A DNA stretch of 7,711 nt from Bermanella sp034112345 (GCA_034112345.1 JAWUVN010000038.1:1-7711), one strand, 5' to 3'; counted from the stretch's first letter, positions 1-6,863 are shown. The notes: generated by a model not told the origin, from the letters alone. Translations and numbers: made by a program.

Positions 1-173
1 GCCATTAACGAAAACACACTCATTAAAGGTGTCATTAAAACAATTTTTAATTGTCGGTTAATCACCCGATCACTCCACATTCTATAACTGGCTTTTAGAA
101 CTAATAGCCAAAACTAATCTTGTTAACCACAAATGGGGCCATGGGCCCCGTAGCATTCATTATTTACTATTTA
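1..173. other. Intergenic tail with small inverted repeats
   Basis: No coding region was found here. The stretch holds an A/T-rich perfect inverted repeat, ACAATT-TTT-AATTGT, at 40-54, a TGGCT/AGCCA pair at 89-93 and 106-110, and a direct repeat of CATTAAA at about 21-39. The GC-rich hairpin at 135-149 is listed separately. The segment lies just downstream of the minus-strand peroxidase gene, so these elements probably serve 3'-end formation. That role is inferred from position only. Confidence 0.5.
135..149 (-). terminator. Candidate terminator hairpin of the peroxidase gene
   Basis: GGGGCC (135-140) and GGCCCC (144-149) form a perfect 6-bp all-GC stem with a 3-nt loop. It begins 24 bases beyond the stop codon of the minus-strand gene. 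Read on the minus strand, the stem is followed by ATTTG rather than a long U-run, so it is only a weak match to an intrinsic terminator. It could equally act as an mRNA 3'-end stabiliser. Confidence 0.4.
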
Positions 174-1448
174 TTAAATACTACATTCATCAACTTTTGT
201 TGAATCCAGTAGGTGTTCATATTGTTCGTCTGTCAGTGTTAATAAGAAGCATTCTATCTCTTCTAAATTTTCATCTGTTAACAAATCATCCCTATTCGCC
301 TGTAATATGCTGATAGAAATATTTTGAGAAACTTCAGGAGCTGAAAACACCTCCCCCGCTCCTTCAGGGTTAATTACATTACCAATATCCATGTGCTTAT
401 AAAAAGCGAGTACTGCTTCAAGGGTATCGAAAGTTCCGTTATGCATATACGGAGCAGTAACCGCAATATTTCGTAAACTTGGAACTTTAAACTTACCTTT
501 TGATATCTCAACATCTTCAACAGCAATATTCGCGTTATGAGCCAAACCTAAATCAATATCTAGAGCACCACCAATAAGAAGAGCATTACGAGTTTCTTTC
601 AATTCAGAATTTTCTGGTACGCCAATATTATGATATTCAAAACTTGTGAACGGCTCTTCGCGGCTTGGCAAAGCCTTAGATTGGTGGCACGCAGCGCAAG
701 AAAAATCAGAAGAGAAAAATAAAGTGTTGCCTGCAGAGGCTTTACCTGAATATTCATATTCAGCTGGAAAAGCCAACGATTTATCGTATTTAGAATTAAA
801 CGCTAAGAATTTTTCTTCATCTAGCGTTTCAAACTGGGCAATGGCATCTGCCATTGCATCATATGCTGCTGGATTTTCAGCCGCTGCATCATCAAAAATA
901 TCAGCGCCATAAAAATGCTCAAATGATTCTACATATTTTGAGTTTTGCAACAAAACATCCACAACCGCTGCTTTATTAGCCATTCCCATTTCAAGTGCAT
1001 TTGTTGGTGGTCCACCAGCTTGCCCCGCTAGATTTGATTCCCGCCCATCCCAAAACTGCCCACCTAAATAACCATCATAGCTACCATGAGTAACTTGTTG
1101 CTGCCCTTGGCGCTGACGTGTACCTTGCGAAAATTCAGGGCTGAGTGCTGCATATGCCGCCATAGGGGCATTTCGACCACCTAAAGACATGCCATCATCT
1201 CCTAAAGAAGCTGCATATGGTGTACTACCCAAATTACCGTCAACGTCTCTTGTATCAACAAACCCGTTATCGGGATCATGACATGTAGAGCAAGATTGAG
1301 TTCCATTGTTAGACAAGTTCACATCATGAAATATCGCATCACCCAGTAATTGTTTACTTGATATTTCTGGCAAATCCTTACTATCACTGCCACACCCTTG
1401 CATAATCAATAAAGACAGGACAACCCCACCTACCAACAACTTTTTCAT
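174..1448 (-). CDS. Di-heme cytochrome c peroxidase / MauG-family lipoprotein
   Basis: 424-residue exported di-heme protein of the bacterial cytochrome c peroxidase/MauG superfamily, which uses peroxide either for detoxification or to oxidise a protein partner. The N-terminus is a lipoprotein signal peptide with predicted lipidated Cys19 followed by Gly20. Two CxxCH heme-attachment motifs are visible at 53-57 (CSTCH) and 251-255 (CAACH), one per cytochrome domain. Family hallmarks include GRNAP (91-95), FWDGRESNL (132-140) and a C-terminal block, FKVPSLRN followed by TAPYMHNG (320-338). By eye, Tyr350 occupies the position where classical peroxidases carry the Met ligand, which resembles MauG-type enzymes. 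Cys400 and Cys422 near the C-terminus could form a disulfide. The start at 1448 is supported by a GGGAG ribosome site 7 bases upstream (1456-1460). The gene is divergent from the imelysin operon and shares its regulatory region, so joint iron control is likely. The family call is firm; peroxidase versus MauG-like activity is open. Confidence 0.9.
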   Translation of the reverse strand: MKKLLVGGVVLSLLIMQGCGSDSKDLPEISSKQLLGDAIFHDVNLSNNGTQSCSTCHDPDNGFVDTRDVDGNLGSTPYAASLGDDGMSLGGRNAPMAAYAALSPEFSQGTRQRQGQQQVTHGSYDGYLGGQFWDGRESNLAGQAGGPPTNALEMGMANKAAVVDVLLQNSKYVESFEHFYGADIFDDAAAENPAAYDAMADAIAQFETLDEEKFLAFNSKYDKSLAFPAEYEYSGKASAGNTLFFSSDFSCAACHQSKALPSREEPFTSFEYHNIGVPENSELKETRNALLIGGALDIDLGLAHNANIAVEDVEISKGKFKVPSLRNIAVTAPYMHNGTFDTLEAVLAFYKHMDIGNVINPEGAGEVFSAPEVSQNISISILQANRDDLLTDENLEEIECFLLTLTDEQYEHLLDSTKVDECSI

Positions 1449-1493
1449 CTCATCTCTCCCTTTATTCTTTCTTACTACTTATTTAATACGCGC

Positions 1494-1521
1494 ATTCTAC
1501 AATAAATAACCACGCCATGAA
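1494..1521 (-). promoter_or_regulatory. Candidate promoter of the peroxidase gene
   Basis: On the minus strand, TAGAAT (1499-1494, 5 of 6 matches to the -10 consensus) lies 16 bases from TTCATG (1521-1516, a poor -35). The predicted transcript would start near 1487, about 40 bases before the start codon. The -35 overlaps the first Fur-like box, as expected for a repressed promoter. The -35 is weak, so the assignment is tentative. Confidence 0.4.
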
Positions 1522-1536
1522 ATGAGAATCACTATT
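1518..1536. promoter_or_regulatory. Fur-box-like operator 1
   Basis: This 19-bp stretch matches the classic GATAATGATAATCATTATC Fur consensus at 13 of 19 positions, counted by eye, with the core AATGAGAATCA well preserved. It overlaps the -35 region of the candidate peroxidase promoter. It shares a 10-bp inverted repeat with operator 2 (AAATGAGAAT at 1520-1529; ATTCTCATTT at 1560-1569), with centres 40 bp apart. Iron-loaded Fur would be expected to repress from here. This is inference from motif and gene content. Confidence 0.65.
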
Positions 1537-1550
1537 AATCACTCTTTTTA

Positions 1551-1579
1551 TTGCCAATCATTCTCATTTGCATTACTAT
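1551..1579 (+). promoter_or_regulatory. Candidate promoter of the imelysin operon
   Basis: TTGCCA (1551-1556, 5 of 6 matches to -35) and TACTAT (1574-1579, 4 of 6 matches to -10) are separated by the ideal 17 bases. Transcription would start near 1586, giving a leader of about 90 nt before the start codon at 1675. The second Fur-like box fills the spacer, which supports the assignment. Confidence 0.5.
1553..1571. promoter_or_regulatory. Fur-box-like operator 2
   Basis: Read on the minus strand, this 19-mer matches the Fur consensus at 13 of 19 positions by eye, including AAATGAGAAT. It sits between the -35 and -10 of the imelysin operon promoter candidate, a typical position for repression by steric exclusion. 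Imelysin/di-heme oxidoreductase clusters are known Fur targets in other gammaproteobacteria, which fits. Confidence 0.65.
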
Positions 1580-1658
1580 CAAAATCAACTTTAATCAAAC
1601 CAGTTAAATTTCTCCTATCCATAACGGATATAGGAATACACCCAAACGATTTAACCAC

Positions 1659-1663
1659 AAGGA
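1659..1663 (+). promoter_or_regulatory. Ribosome binding site fixing the imelysin start
   Basis: AAGGA lies 11 bases before ATG 1675. It decides between this start and a longer in-frame start at 1522. The longer start lies inside Fur-like operator 1 and upstream of the predicted transcription start, and it would bury the lipoprotein signal peptide 51 residues into the protein. Confidence 0.65.
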
Positions 1664-1674
1664 CTCGAACCAAC

Positions 1675-3054
1675 ATGAAAATGTTAAAACTAGCTGCCTA
1701 TGTAGCATCAGCATCTTTACTAGTAGCTTGCGGAAGTGACGATAAAGACAGCGTATCTGCAGAATCTCGCTTATTAGAAACAAATGCTCAAATTGCTTAT
1801 GCGGTTTATACCGACTCAGTAAGCACAGCCAAAAGCTTACAAACTGCCCTTTCCACCTTTAAAGCCTCTCCAACAGACGCTAACTTAGAAGCGGCAAAAA
1901 AAGCCTGGCTGGTAGCACGTGAACCATATGGTCAAAGTGAAGCTTTCCGCTTTCGTGACGGCCCAATTGATAACGAAACAAACGGACCTGAAGGTGACTT
2001 GAATGCATGGCCTCTTGGGGAAGCGCTAATCGATTACGTTAACGCAACAGGAAATGATTTCGATGAAGAAACAGCGGTTATAGCAAACTCTGCCGGCATC
2101 AATAGCAACGGCTCAGTAGACGGCACAGTAGCTGATCAAAACATTGTACAAAGCATAGTCACCATTGATGCAGACCTTTTTGATGGTAACTCAGCAACTA
2201 ACGCTGACGAATCAGATGTAATCACTGGCTACCACGCCATTGAATTCCTGCTTTGGGGCCAAGACTTGAACGCCAGCGCAAGCGTTACAGATGGCACAGA
2301 CCGTGAAACTGCAATCAAAACAAATGACTTTAATCACGGTGGTCAACGCCTTCTTACTGATTTCACAAGCGATGACGATGCTGATCGCCGCCACCTTTAT
2401 TTAGAAGTGGTTGTCGCAAAACTGATTACTGATTTAGAATCAGTTCAAGCAGAATGGGCACCTAACGCTGACAACCACCGTGCGGATTTTGTGGATACTT
2501 CAGACGCTACCGCAACTACAAATAAGCTAACCACCATTGTTCAATCTATGGGCACAATGGCATACGGCGAATTAGCAGGTGAACGTATGGCCGTAGCATA
2601 TGATGGTAACTCTCAAGAAGATGAGCATTCTTGTTTTTCTGACAATACTCACCGTGATGTTTGGCTAAATGCCGAGGGTGTTTCAAATATTTATTACGGT
2701 GATTATGCTGGTTATGACAGCAATCAAGATGGTGTTGATGATATTACTACAAATCAAGTATCCGGTTACGGCTTTGATGACTACTTAAATGATAAAGGCC
2801 TATCAAATCTAAATTCTCAAATCAGTACCGCTCTGACTAATACCGAAACGCAATACAAGCTTCTTGATACAGCTGCTACTGATAACGATCAACCATTTGA
2901 TGTATTGATCATGACGGACAATCACAGTGATACAAACCCAGTGCTGACCACGATTAACGCATTAAAAGCTCAATCGAATGGCTTCATTGAAATGGCGGAA
3001 GAATTAAACCTAGGCACTGTAACAGTTACAGATTCAACCGAAGCTTTTGATTAA
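1675..3054 (+). CDS. Imelysin-family (peptidase M75-like) iron-regulated lipoprotein
   Basis: 459-residue lipoprotein of the imelysin family, which includes IrpA of cyanobacteria, the P. aeruginosa insulin-cleaving protein and the M75 domain of EfeO. Members are tied to iron or metal uptake, and peptidase activity is doubtful for many. The signal peptide ends in LVAC with lipidated Cys19 followed by Gly20, so outer-membrane anchoring is expected. The diagnostic GxHxxE motif is intact (Gly185, His187, Glu190, followed by FLLWGQD). A second strongly IrpA-like block, EDEHSCFSDNTH, spans 315-326 and adds two His, one Cys and several acidic residues. DSNQDGVDD (348-356) resembles a calcium-binding loop. 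It is the first gene of a Fur-type operon and is followed within 45 bases by a terminator-like hairpin, so it is probably the most abundant product. The family is confident; the exact ligand is not determined. Confidence 0.9.
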   Translation: MKMLKLAAYVASASLLVACGSDDKDSVSAESRLLETNAQIAYAVYTDSVSTAKSLQTALSTFKASPTDANLEAAKKAWLVAREPYGQSEAFRFRDGPIDNETNGPEGDLNAWPLGEALIDYVNATGNDFDEETAVIANSAGINSNGSVDGTVADQNIVQSIVTIDADLFDGNSATNADESDVITGYHAIEFLLWGQDLNASASVTDGTDRETAIKTNDFNHGGQRLLTDFTSDDDADRRHLYLEVVVAKLITDLESVQAEWAPNADNHRADFVDTSDATATTNKLTTIVQSMGTMAYGELAGERMAVAYDGNSQEDEHSCFSDNTHRDVWLNAEGVSNIYYGDYAGYDSNQDGVDDITTNQVSGYGFDDYLNDKGLSNLNSQISTALTNTETQYKLLDTAATDNDQPFDVLIMTDNHSDTNPVLTTINALKAQSNGFIEMAEELNLGTVTVTDSTEAFD

Positions 3055-3072
3055 TTAGTAAGTGAAAATTTG

Positions 3073-4554
3073 ATGTACTTACATTCTGTATTTTCCAAGC
3101 CGGGCATAGCCCGGCTTGTTTTGTTGTTATCTATCACGATTTTAACAGCCTGTGATAAGCAATCCTCTAGCGTTGCACCTGCATTCAATTCATCTGAATG
3201 GAAGCCGGGTGGTAATACAACCATACCCACTTCTAACAAAATAAGATTTGATTTGCCGGCGGCTAATCTATCGCCTCCCCTAAAGACCGATTTCCACGCA
3301 GGAAAAGCCCTTGCGCAACAACCTTGGATTAAAGCCCCTACAGCAACAGATTCCAGGGATGGCTTAGGCCCGCTCTATAACGCAAGAACCTGCATGGCTT
3401 GCCATGTAAATGGAGGAAAAGGCAGCACACCGAATAATCCAAGTGAGGAATTATTTAGCTCATTGATTCGCTTTAGTATCCCTGGTGAAAATAAGACTCT
3501 TGGTGTTACGCCTCACCCTGCATATGGTGATCAAGTTCAATCCCAATCCACTAGCCTAGCCCATCAACTTAGACATATTCCTTCAGCACAAAATATTGCG
3601 AAAGATGTAAAACCTGAAGCGTATATTTTTATTAATTGGACCGAAAAAAATATCCAGTACCCTGATGGAACAAACATAACATTGAAATCCCCTTCCCCAG
3701 TTTTTAAAAACCTTGGCTATGGAGAAGTCGGTAAAAATACGTTAGTGAGCTTAAGAACTGCACCATCCATTCATGGTATGGGATTAATAGAGTTAATCCC
3801 TCAAAATCAATTAGATGCACTCACCGATGCTCATGATAAAAACCAAGATGGTATTTCTGGTCGCACGAATCAAGTATGGGACTCAGTAAAACAAGAGACT
3901 GTACCAGGACGATTTGGTTTAAAAGCAAACAAAGCCACACTGGCTCTTACTGTGGCAGGTGCTTTTGCAAATGATTTAGGGATTAGTAATCCACTGGCAA
4001 GATCACAACCTTGCACTGACTTACAAATAACCTGCTTGAAAGCAGCAACTGGTAATGATGAGAATGGATTTGAACTCAATCAATCTCAGTTAGATCGGGT
4101 AATATTTTTCAATCAAAATTTAGCCCCGGTTGCCGCTAGAAATCTAGATCAAAAAGAAGTGATCGCAGGTAGGGAGTTATTTTACGAAACTGGATGCCAA
4201 AATTGCCATCAGCCTAATTTTAAAACTGGCCCAAGTAAAACGCTACCTCACCTAGCCAACCAAACAATTTGGCCTTATTCAGATTTTTTACTTCACGACA
4301 TGGGTAAAGAGTTGGCAGACAATCGCCCAGACTTTACGGCCAACGGTCAAGAATGGAGAACACCACCATTATGGGGTGTTGGGTTACGTACAAAAGTTAA
4401 TCGTAGTACCGCTTTATTACATGACGGCAGAGCCGATACCATTGAAGAGGCTATCTTATGGCATAGTGGTGAGGCGTTAAAAGCCAAAAAAGACTTCATG
4501 AAACTCAAACAAAAAGATCGAGATAACCTGATCCTATTTGTGGAGTCTATTTAA
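3073..4554 (+). CDS. Di-heme oxidoreductase (DHOR/DUF1111 family) lipoprotein
   Basis: 493-residue exported di-heme c-type cytochrome of the DUF1111 family, often annotated as a thiol oxidoreductase; the true substrate is unknown. It is distantly related to peroxidase/MauG proteins. A lipoprotein signal peptide ends in LTAC with Cys27 followed by Asp28, which may favour inner-membrane retention. CxxCH motifs occur at 107-111 (CMACH) and 375-379 (CQNCH). Family landmarks are IHGMGLIELIP (233-243), a DKNQDGISGR loop (255-264), GRFGLKA (279-285), PYSDFLLHDMG (401-411), EWRTPPLWGVG (427-437) and LLHDGRADTIEEAI (448-461). Cys314 and Cys321 may form a disulfide. ATG 3073 is chosen over an adjacent TTG at 3070. 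No clear Shine-Dalgarno precedes it, and its signal-peptide codons contain a strong hairpin, so expression is probably lower than that of the preceding imelysin. The spacing of 18 bases from the upstream gene suggests co-transcription. Confidence 0.9.
   Translation: MYLHSVFSKPGIARLVLLLSITILTACDKQSSSVAPAFNSSEWKPGGNTTIPTSNKIRFDLPAANLSPPLKTDFHAGKALAQQPWIKAPTATDSRDGLGPLYNARTCMACHVNGGKGSTPNNPSEELFSSLIRFSIPGENKTLGVTPHPAYGDQVQSQSTSLAHQLRHIPSAQNIAKDVKPEAYIFINWTEKNIQYPDGTNITLKSPSPVFKNLGYGEVGKNTLVSLRTAPSIHGMGLIELIPQNQLDALTDAHDKNQDGISGRTNQVWDSVKQETVPGRFGLKANKATLALTVAGAFANDLGISNPLARSQPCTDLQITCLKAATGNDENGFELNQSQLDRVIFFNQNLAPVAARNLDQKEVIAGRELFYETGCQNCHQPNFKTGPSKTLPHLANQTIWPYSDFLLHDMGKELADNRPDFTANGQEWRTPPLWGVGLRTKVNRSTALLHDGRADTIEEAILWHSGEALKAKKDFMKLKQKDRDNLILFVESI
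3097..3128 (+). terminator. Terminator-like hairpin inside the start of the di-heme oxidoreductase gene
   Basis: AAGCCGGGC (3097-3105) and GCCCGGCTT (3109-3117) form a perfect 9-bp stem with an ATA loop, followed by the U-rich GTTTTGTTGTT. The geometry fits an intrinsic terminator serving the imelysin gene, whose stop is 43 bases upstream. It lies wholly within codons for residues 9-15 of the next protein (KPGIARL). It is best read as a partial terminator or attenuator that sets the imelysin to downstream ratio. The U-run is interrupted by G, so read-through is expected. Confidence 0.65.
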
Positions 4555-4556
4555 TA

Positions 4557-5693
4557 ATGAAAGCACCTAGCACCTCAACTCTATTATCAAGAAGACATGT
4601 ATTGAAAGGCCTAGGAGCTGCACTCGCCTACCCGATTATTTCTGGATGTGACCTCATAAACCTTACAAGTAAATCAGAGTACTGGCTTTCTGCTGCAGGA
4701 GGCGAAGACAATACGTATTCTTTATCTTGGCTAACACCCTCAAATAATAAACATGGAATGCTTCTATCTAAATTTCGTGGGCATGGGCTAGCAAAACACC
4801 CGACAAAACCAAATTTGGTATTAATGTTTTCACGTCGCCCAGGTAATCAAGGGATCGTTGTAAATTTAGACTCAAACGCAATTAAGCACAGCTTCACGTC
4901 ACCTGACCATTTATTTATGGAAGGCCATGGTTGCTTTAGTCATGACGGAAAATATCTTTTTTGTACCGAAACAAATCGCCACTCTAAAAAGGGCATAATT
5001 ACAGTTCGTGATACTCAGTCATTCCATATTATTCGTGAAATACCCAGTGGTGGGATTGGCCCCCATGAAATTCAAACAATACCGAATCAAACCACCCTCG
5101 CGGTGGCAAATGGAGGCTTAATAAAAGATCAATATGGCAAGGTCATCAACTCGCAATCAATGCAATCAAACCTTGCGTTGATTGATTATGTAACAGGAAC
5201 ACTGCTTTCCGCACATCAAACAAAAAACCCTAAGGCTAGCCTACGACACTTAGATGTCAGTGAAGATGGCATTATTGCAGTGGGAATGCAGATCCAAGAT
5301 TACGATACGAATTCGGTAACCGCTTTAGCCAGCTTAACTCGAAATGACGGCACCAGCACTTTACTCGACACTCCTATCGAATTATTAAGAGCTTTAAATG
5401 GGTATATTGGCAGCGTTCGCATTAATAATCGTCAACGTACGGCTGCAGTTACTAGCCCAAAAGGCAACTTAGCGCTCTTTTGGTGTATAGATAGTGGTAA
5501 TTTCCTTGGGTACCATCGGTTTCACAATGTTTGCGGCCTAACCATCAGTAATAACCAAGAATACTTTGTGTTATCCAATTCAGCAGGTAAAATCCGACAA
5601 ATTAATTCGTCAACACTGCTCGAAAATACAGATCTACGGCAACAACTCCCTAAGTTTCAATGGGATAATCACATGATCACCGCCAGCAGTTAG
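4557..5693 (+). CDS. DUF1513 beta-propeller protein, Tat-exported lipoprotein
   Basis: 378-residue protein of the DUF1513 family, whose function is unknown. It appears alongside imelysin and di-heme oxidoreductase genes in iron-regulated clusters. The N-terminus carries a twin-arginine motif, SRRHVLK (11-17), then a hydrophobic stretch and a lipobox ISGC with Cys31 followed by Asp32. The protein is therefore probably folded, possibly with a cofactor, before export. The body shows at least six repeated strand units typical of a beta-propeller, beginning near residues 75, 123, 169, 230, 283 and 325. The residue at the same place in successive units is His76, His124, His170, His231, Ile284 and Cys326. 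ATG 4557 follows the upstream stop by 2 bases, with TGGAG 11 bases before it, so translation is likely coupled. Metal binding is an inference. Confidence 0.85.
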   Translation: MKAPSTSTLLSRRHVLKGLGAALAYPIISGCDLINLTSKSEYWLSAAGGEDNTYSLSWLTPSNNKHGMLLSKFRGHGLAKHPTKPNLVLMFSRRPGNQGIVVNLDSNAIKHSFTSPDHLFMEGHGCFSHDGKYLFCTETNRHSKKGIITVRDTQSFHIIREIPSGGIGPHEIQTIPNQTTLAVANGGLIKDQYGKVINSQSMQSNLALIDYVTGTLLSAHQTKNPKASLRHLDVSEDGIIAVGMQIQDYDTNSVTALASLTRNDGTSTLLDTPIELLRALNGYIGSVRINNRQRTAAVTSPKGNLALFWCIDSGNFLGYHRFHNVCGLTISNNQEYFVLSNSAGKIRQINSSTLLENTDLRQQLPKFQWDNHMITASS

Positions 5694-5702
5694 CTAACAA
5701 CT

Positions 5703-6863
5703 ATGAAGATGTATATGAACTCTAACTATTTAAACACCCTTTTCGTTCTCACACTTACATGCCTACTATCAGCGTGTGGCTCTGAAACCGAATCAACCAT
5801 CGAAACCCCAATGTCAGAGGTAGAACTGGGCATTCAGGTTGCTGTGACTAATGTTGTGATCGATGCTTCGAGCGACTTTTCACAAAGTATTACTACCCTA
5901 AATACAAATATTGATACTTTCTGCAATGCAGTGGACGCAACTAACTTGTCCAACTTACAGAGCGCATGGAGTGACAGCTTTGCATCCTGGTATAAAATTA
6001 TGCCGTTTCAATTCGGTCCATTATTACTAACCGATGACAATGCTGCCATTTCTAACTACATTGATTTTTATCGTAACAGTACTTCTTCATCTAGGGCTTC
6101 TAACCTAGCTGATATCAATTCTGGATTGACTACCCTTATTGCTGGTGCTTCAATAACTGAAACAAGCCTAAGTAGCGCGCTGACTAAAAACGTTGGCCTG
6201 CTTGTTTTAGAAACTGCAATTTTCTCAGATCTTTCTGGCAGCGAAGTCCCTGTAGATATTGTTACTGAATTCACTACTACCCCAAAAAAATGCGACACCC
6301 TGCAAGCTTTAGGCTACGAACTTAACGATCGAGCCACCTACATTCAATCGCAATGGACAACGAATTACAGGGATACTGGAATCAGCTACCTTAGCCTTTT
6401 CACAAACAATGAATTAGAAAACTACTTCAGTTCATTTGATATTTTTGGTGACGGGCTTGGCACCCCTTCAAGTGAAACGCTAATAATATCCGTACAAGAG
6501 TTTTTTGATTTTATTGCAGGCGGTGAAGCCAGTAAAAGTGCAGACATATTCAACGACCTTACTCGCTATTCTAGCCAACCTTTGTGGAATGCTTTGGAAG
6601 CCTCTATCTTGACCATTGAAAATTTATTAGACCAGAGCAGTGAAACAGAACTTTCTTTATTCGCTATTATGAAAAATAACGGATATGAGCAAGATGTAGA
6701 AACCATTCAAGCCAACATTGTTACCATTAAAACAGCGATTAGTGATCAACATACAGTGGACTTTATTGCTGCTGCACAAGCGCTAGATGGGAACTTCAAA
6801 ACATCCGTTATTAATGGCTTAAATATCAATAAAGGCCTGTCTTTTGCAGACGGTGATGGCTAG
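5703..6863 (+). CDS. Second imelysin-family lipoprotein, divergent, lacking the motif His
   Basis: 386-residue exported protein, the last gene of the apparent operon, 9 bases after the DUF1513 stop. The signal peptide ends in LSAC with Cys25 followed by Gly26, fitting an outer-membrane lipoprotein. Imelysin-like features are the early W-containing helix (Trp89, Trp96), MPFQFGP (100-106) and GLLVLE (165-170), which lines up with the GxHxxE motif but has Leu167 in place of His. Similar GxxALE variants occur in the second imelysin of related clusters, so this is a paralogous subtype and need not be a damaged gene. The long Ser/Thr/Asn/Asp-rich sequence is otherwise poorly conserved. Three in-frame ATGs (5703, 5709, 5715) are possible starts and none has a good ribosome site; 5703 is the longest. 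The family call rests on context plus weak motifs. Confidence 0.75.
   Translation: MKMYMNSNYLNTLFVLTLTCLLSACGSETESTIETPMSEVELGIQVAVTNVVIDASSDFSQSITTLNTNIDTFCNAVDATNLSNLQSAWSDSFASWYKIMPFQFGPLLLTDDNAAISNYIDFYRNSTSSSRASNLADINSGLTTLIAGASITETSLSSALTKNVGLLVLETAIFSDLSGSEVPVDIVTEFTTTPKKCDTLQALGYELNDRATYIQSQWTTNYRDTGISYLSLFTNNELENYFSSFDIFGDGLGTPSSETLIISVQEFFDFIAGGEASKSADIFNDLTRYSSQPLWNALEASILTIENLLDQSSETELSLFAIMKNNGYEQDVETIQANIVTIKTAISDQHTVDFIAAAQALDGNFKTSVINGLNINKGLSFADGDG

Noticed and set aside
646..912. Plus-strand open frame of 88 codons
   Set aside because: It lies antisense within the peroxidase gene, has no family resemblance, and only mirrors the second heme region.
1522..1674. Extended start adding 51 residues to the first imelysin
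   Set aside because: ATG 1522 lies inside a Fur-like box and upstream of the predicted transcription start, has no ribosome site, and would place the lipoprotein signal peptide internally. ATG 1675 has AAGGA upstream and begins the signal peptide.
2212..2394. Minus-strand open frame of 60 codons
   Set aside because: It is antisense to the conserved GxHxxE region of the imelysin and has no domain or ribosome site.
3070..3072. TTG start for the di-heme oxidoreductase
   Set aside because: An ATG follows immediately at 3073, in frame, so the rarer TTG adds one residue without support.
3051..3239. Minus-strand open frame of 62 codons
   Set aside because: It is antisense to the signal peptide of the di-heme oxidoreductase with no recognisable features.
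3870..4079. Minus-strand open frame of 69 codons
   Set aside because: It is antisense to a conserved part of the di-heme oxidoreductase and has no features of its own.
6068..6298. Minus-strand open frame of 76 codons
   Set aside because: It is antisense to the second imelysin and shows no signal, domain or ribosome site.
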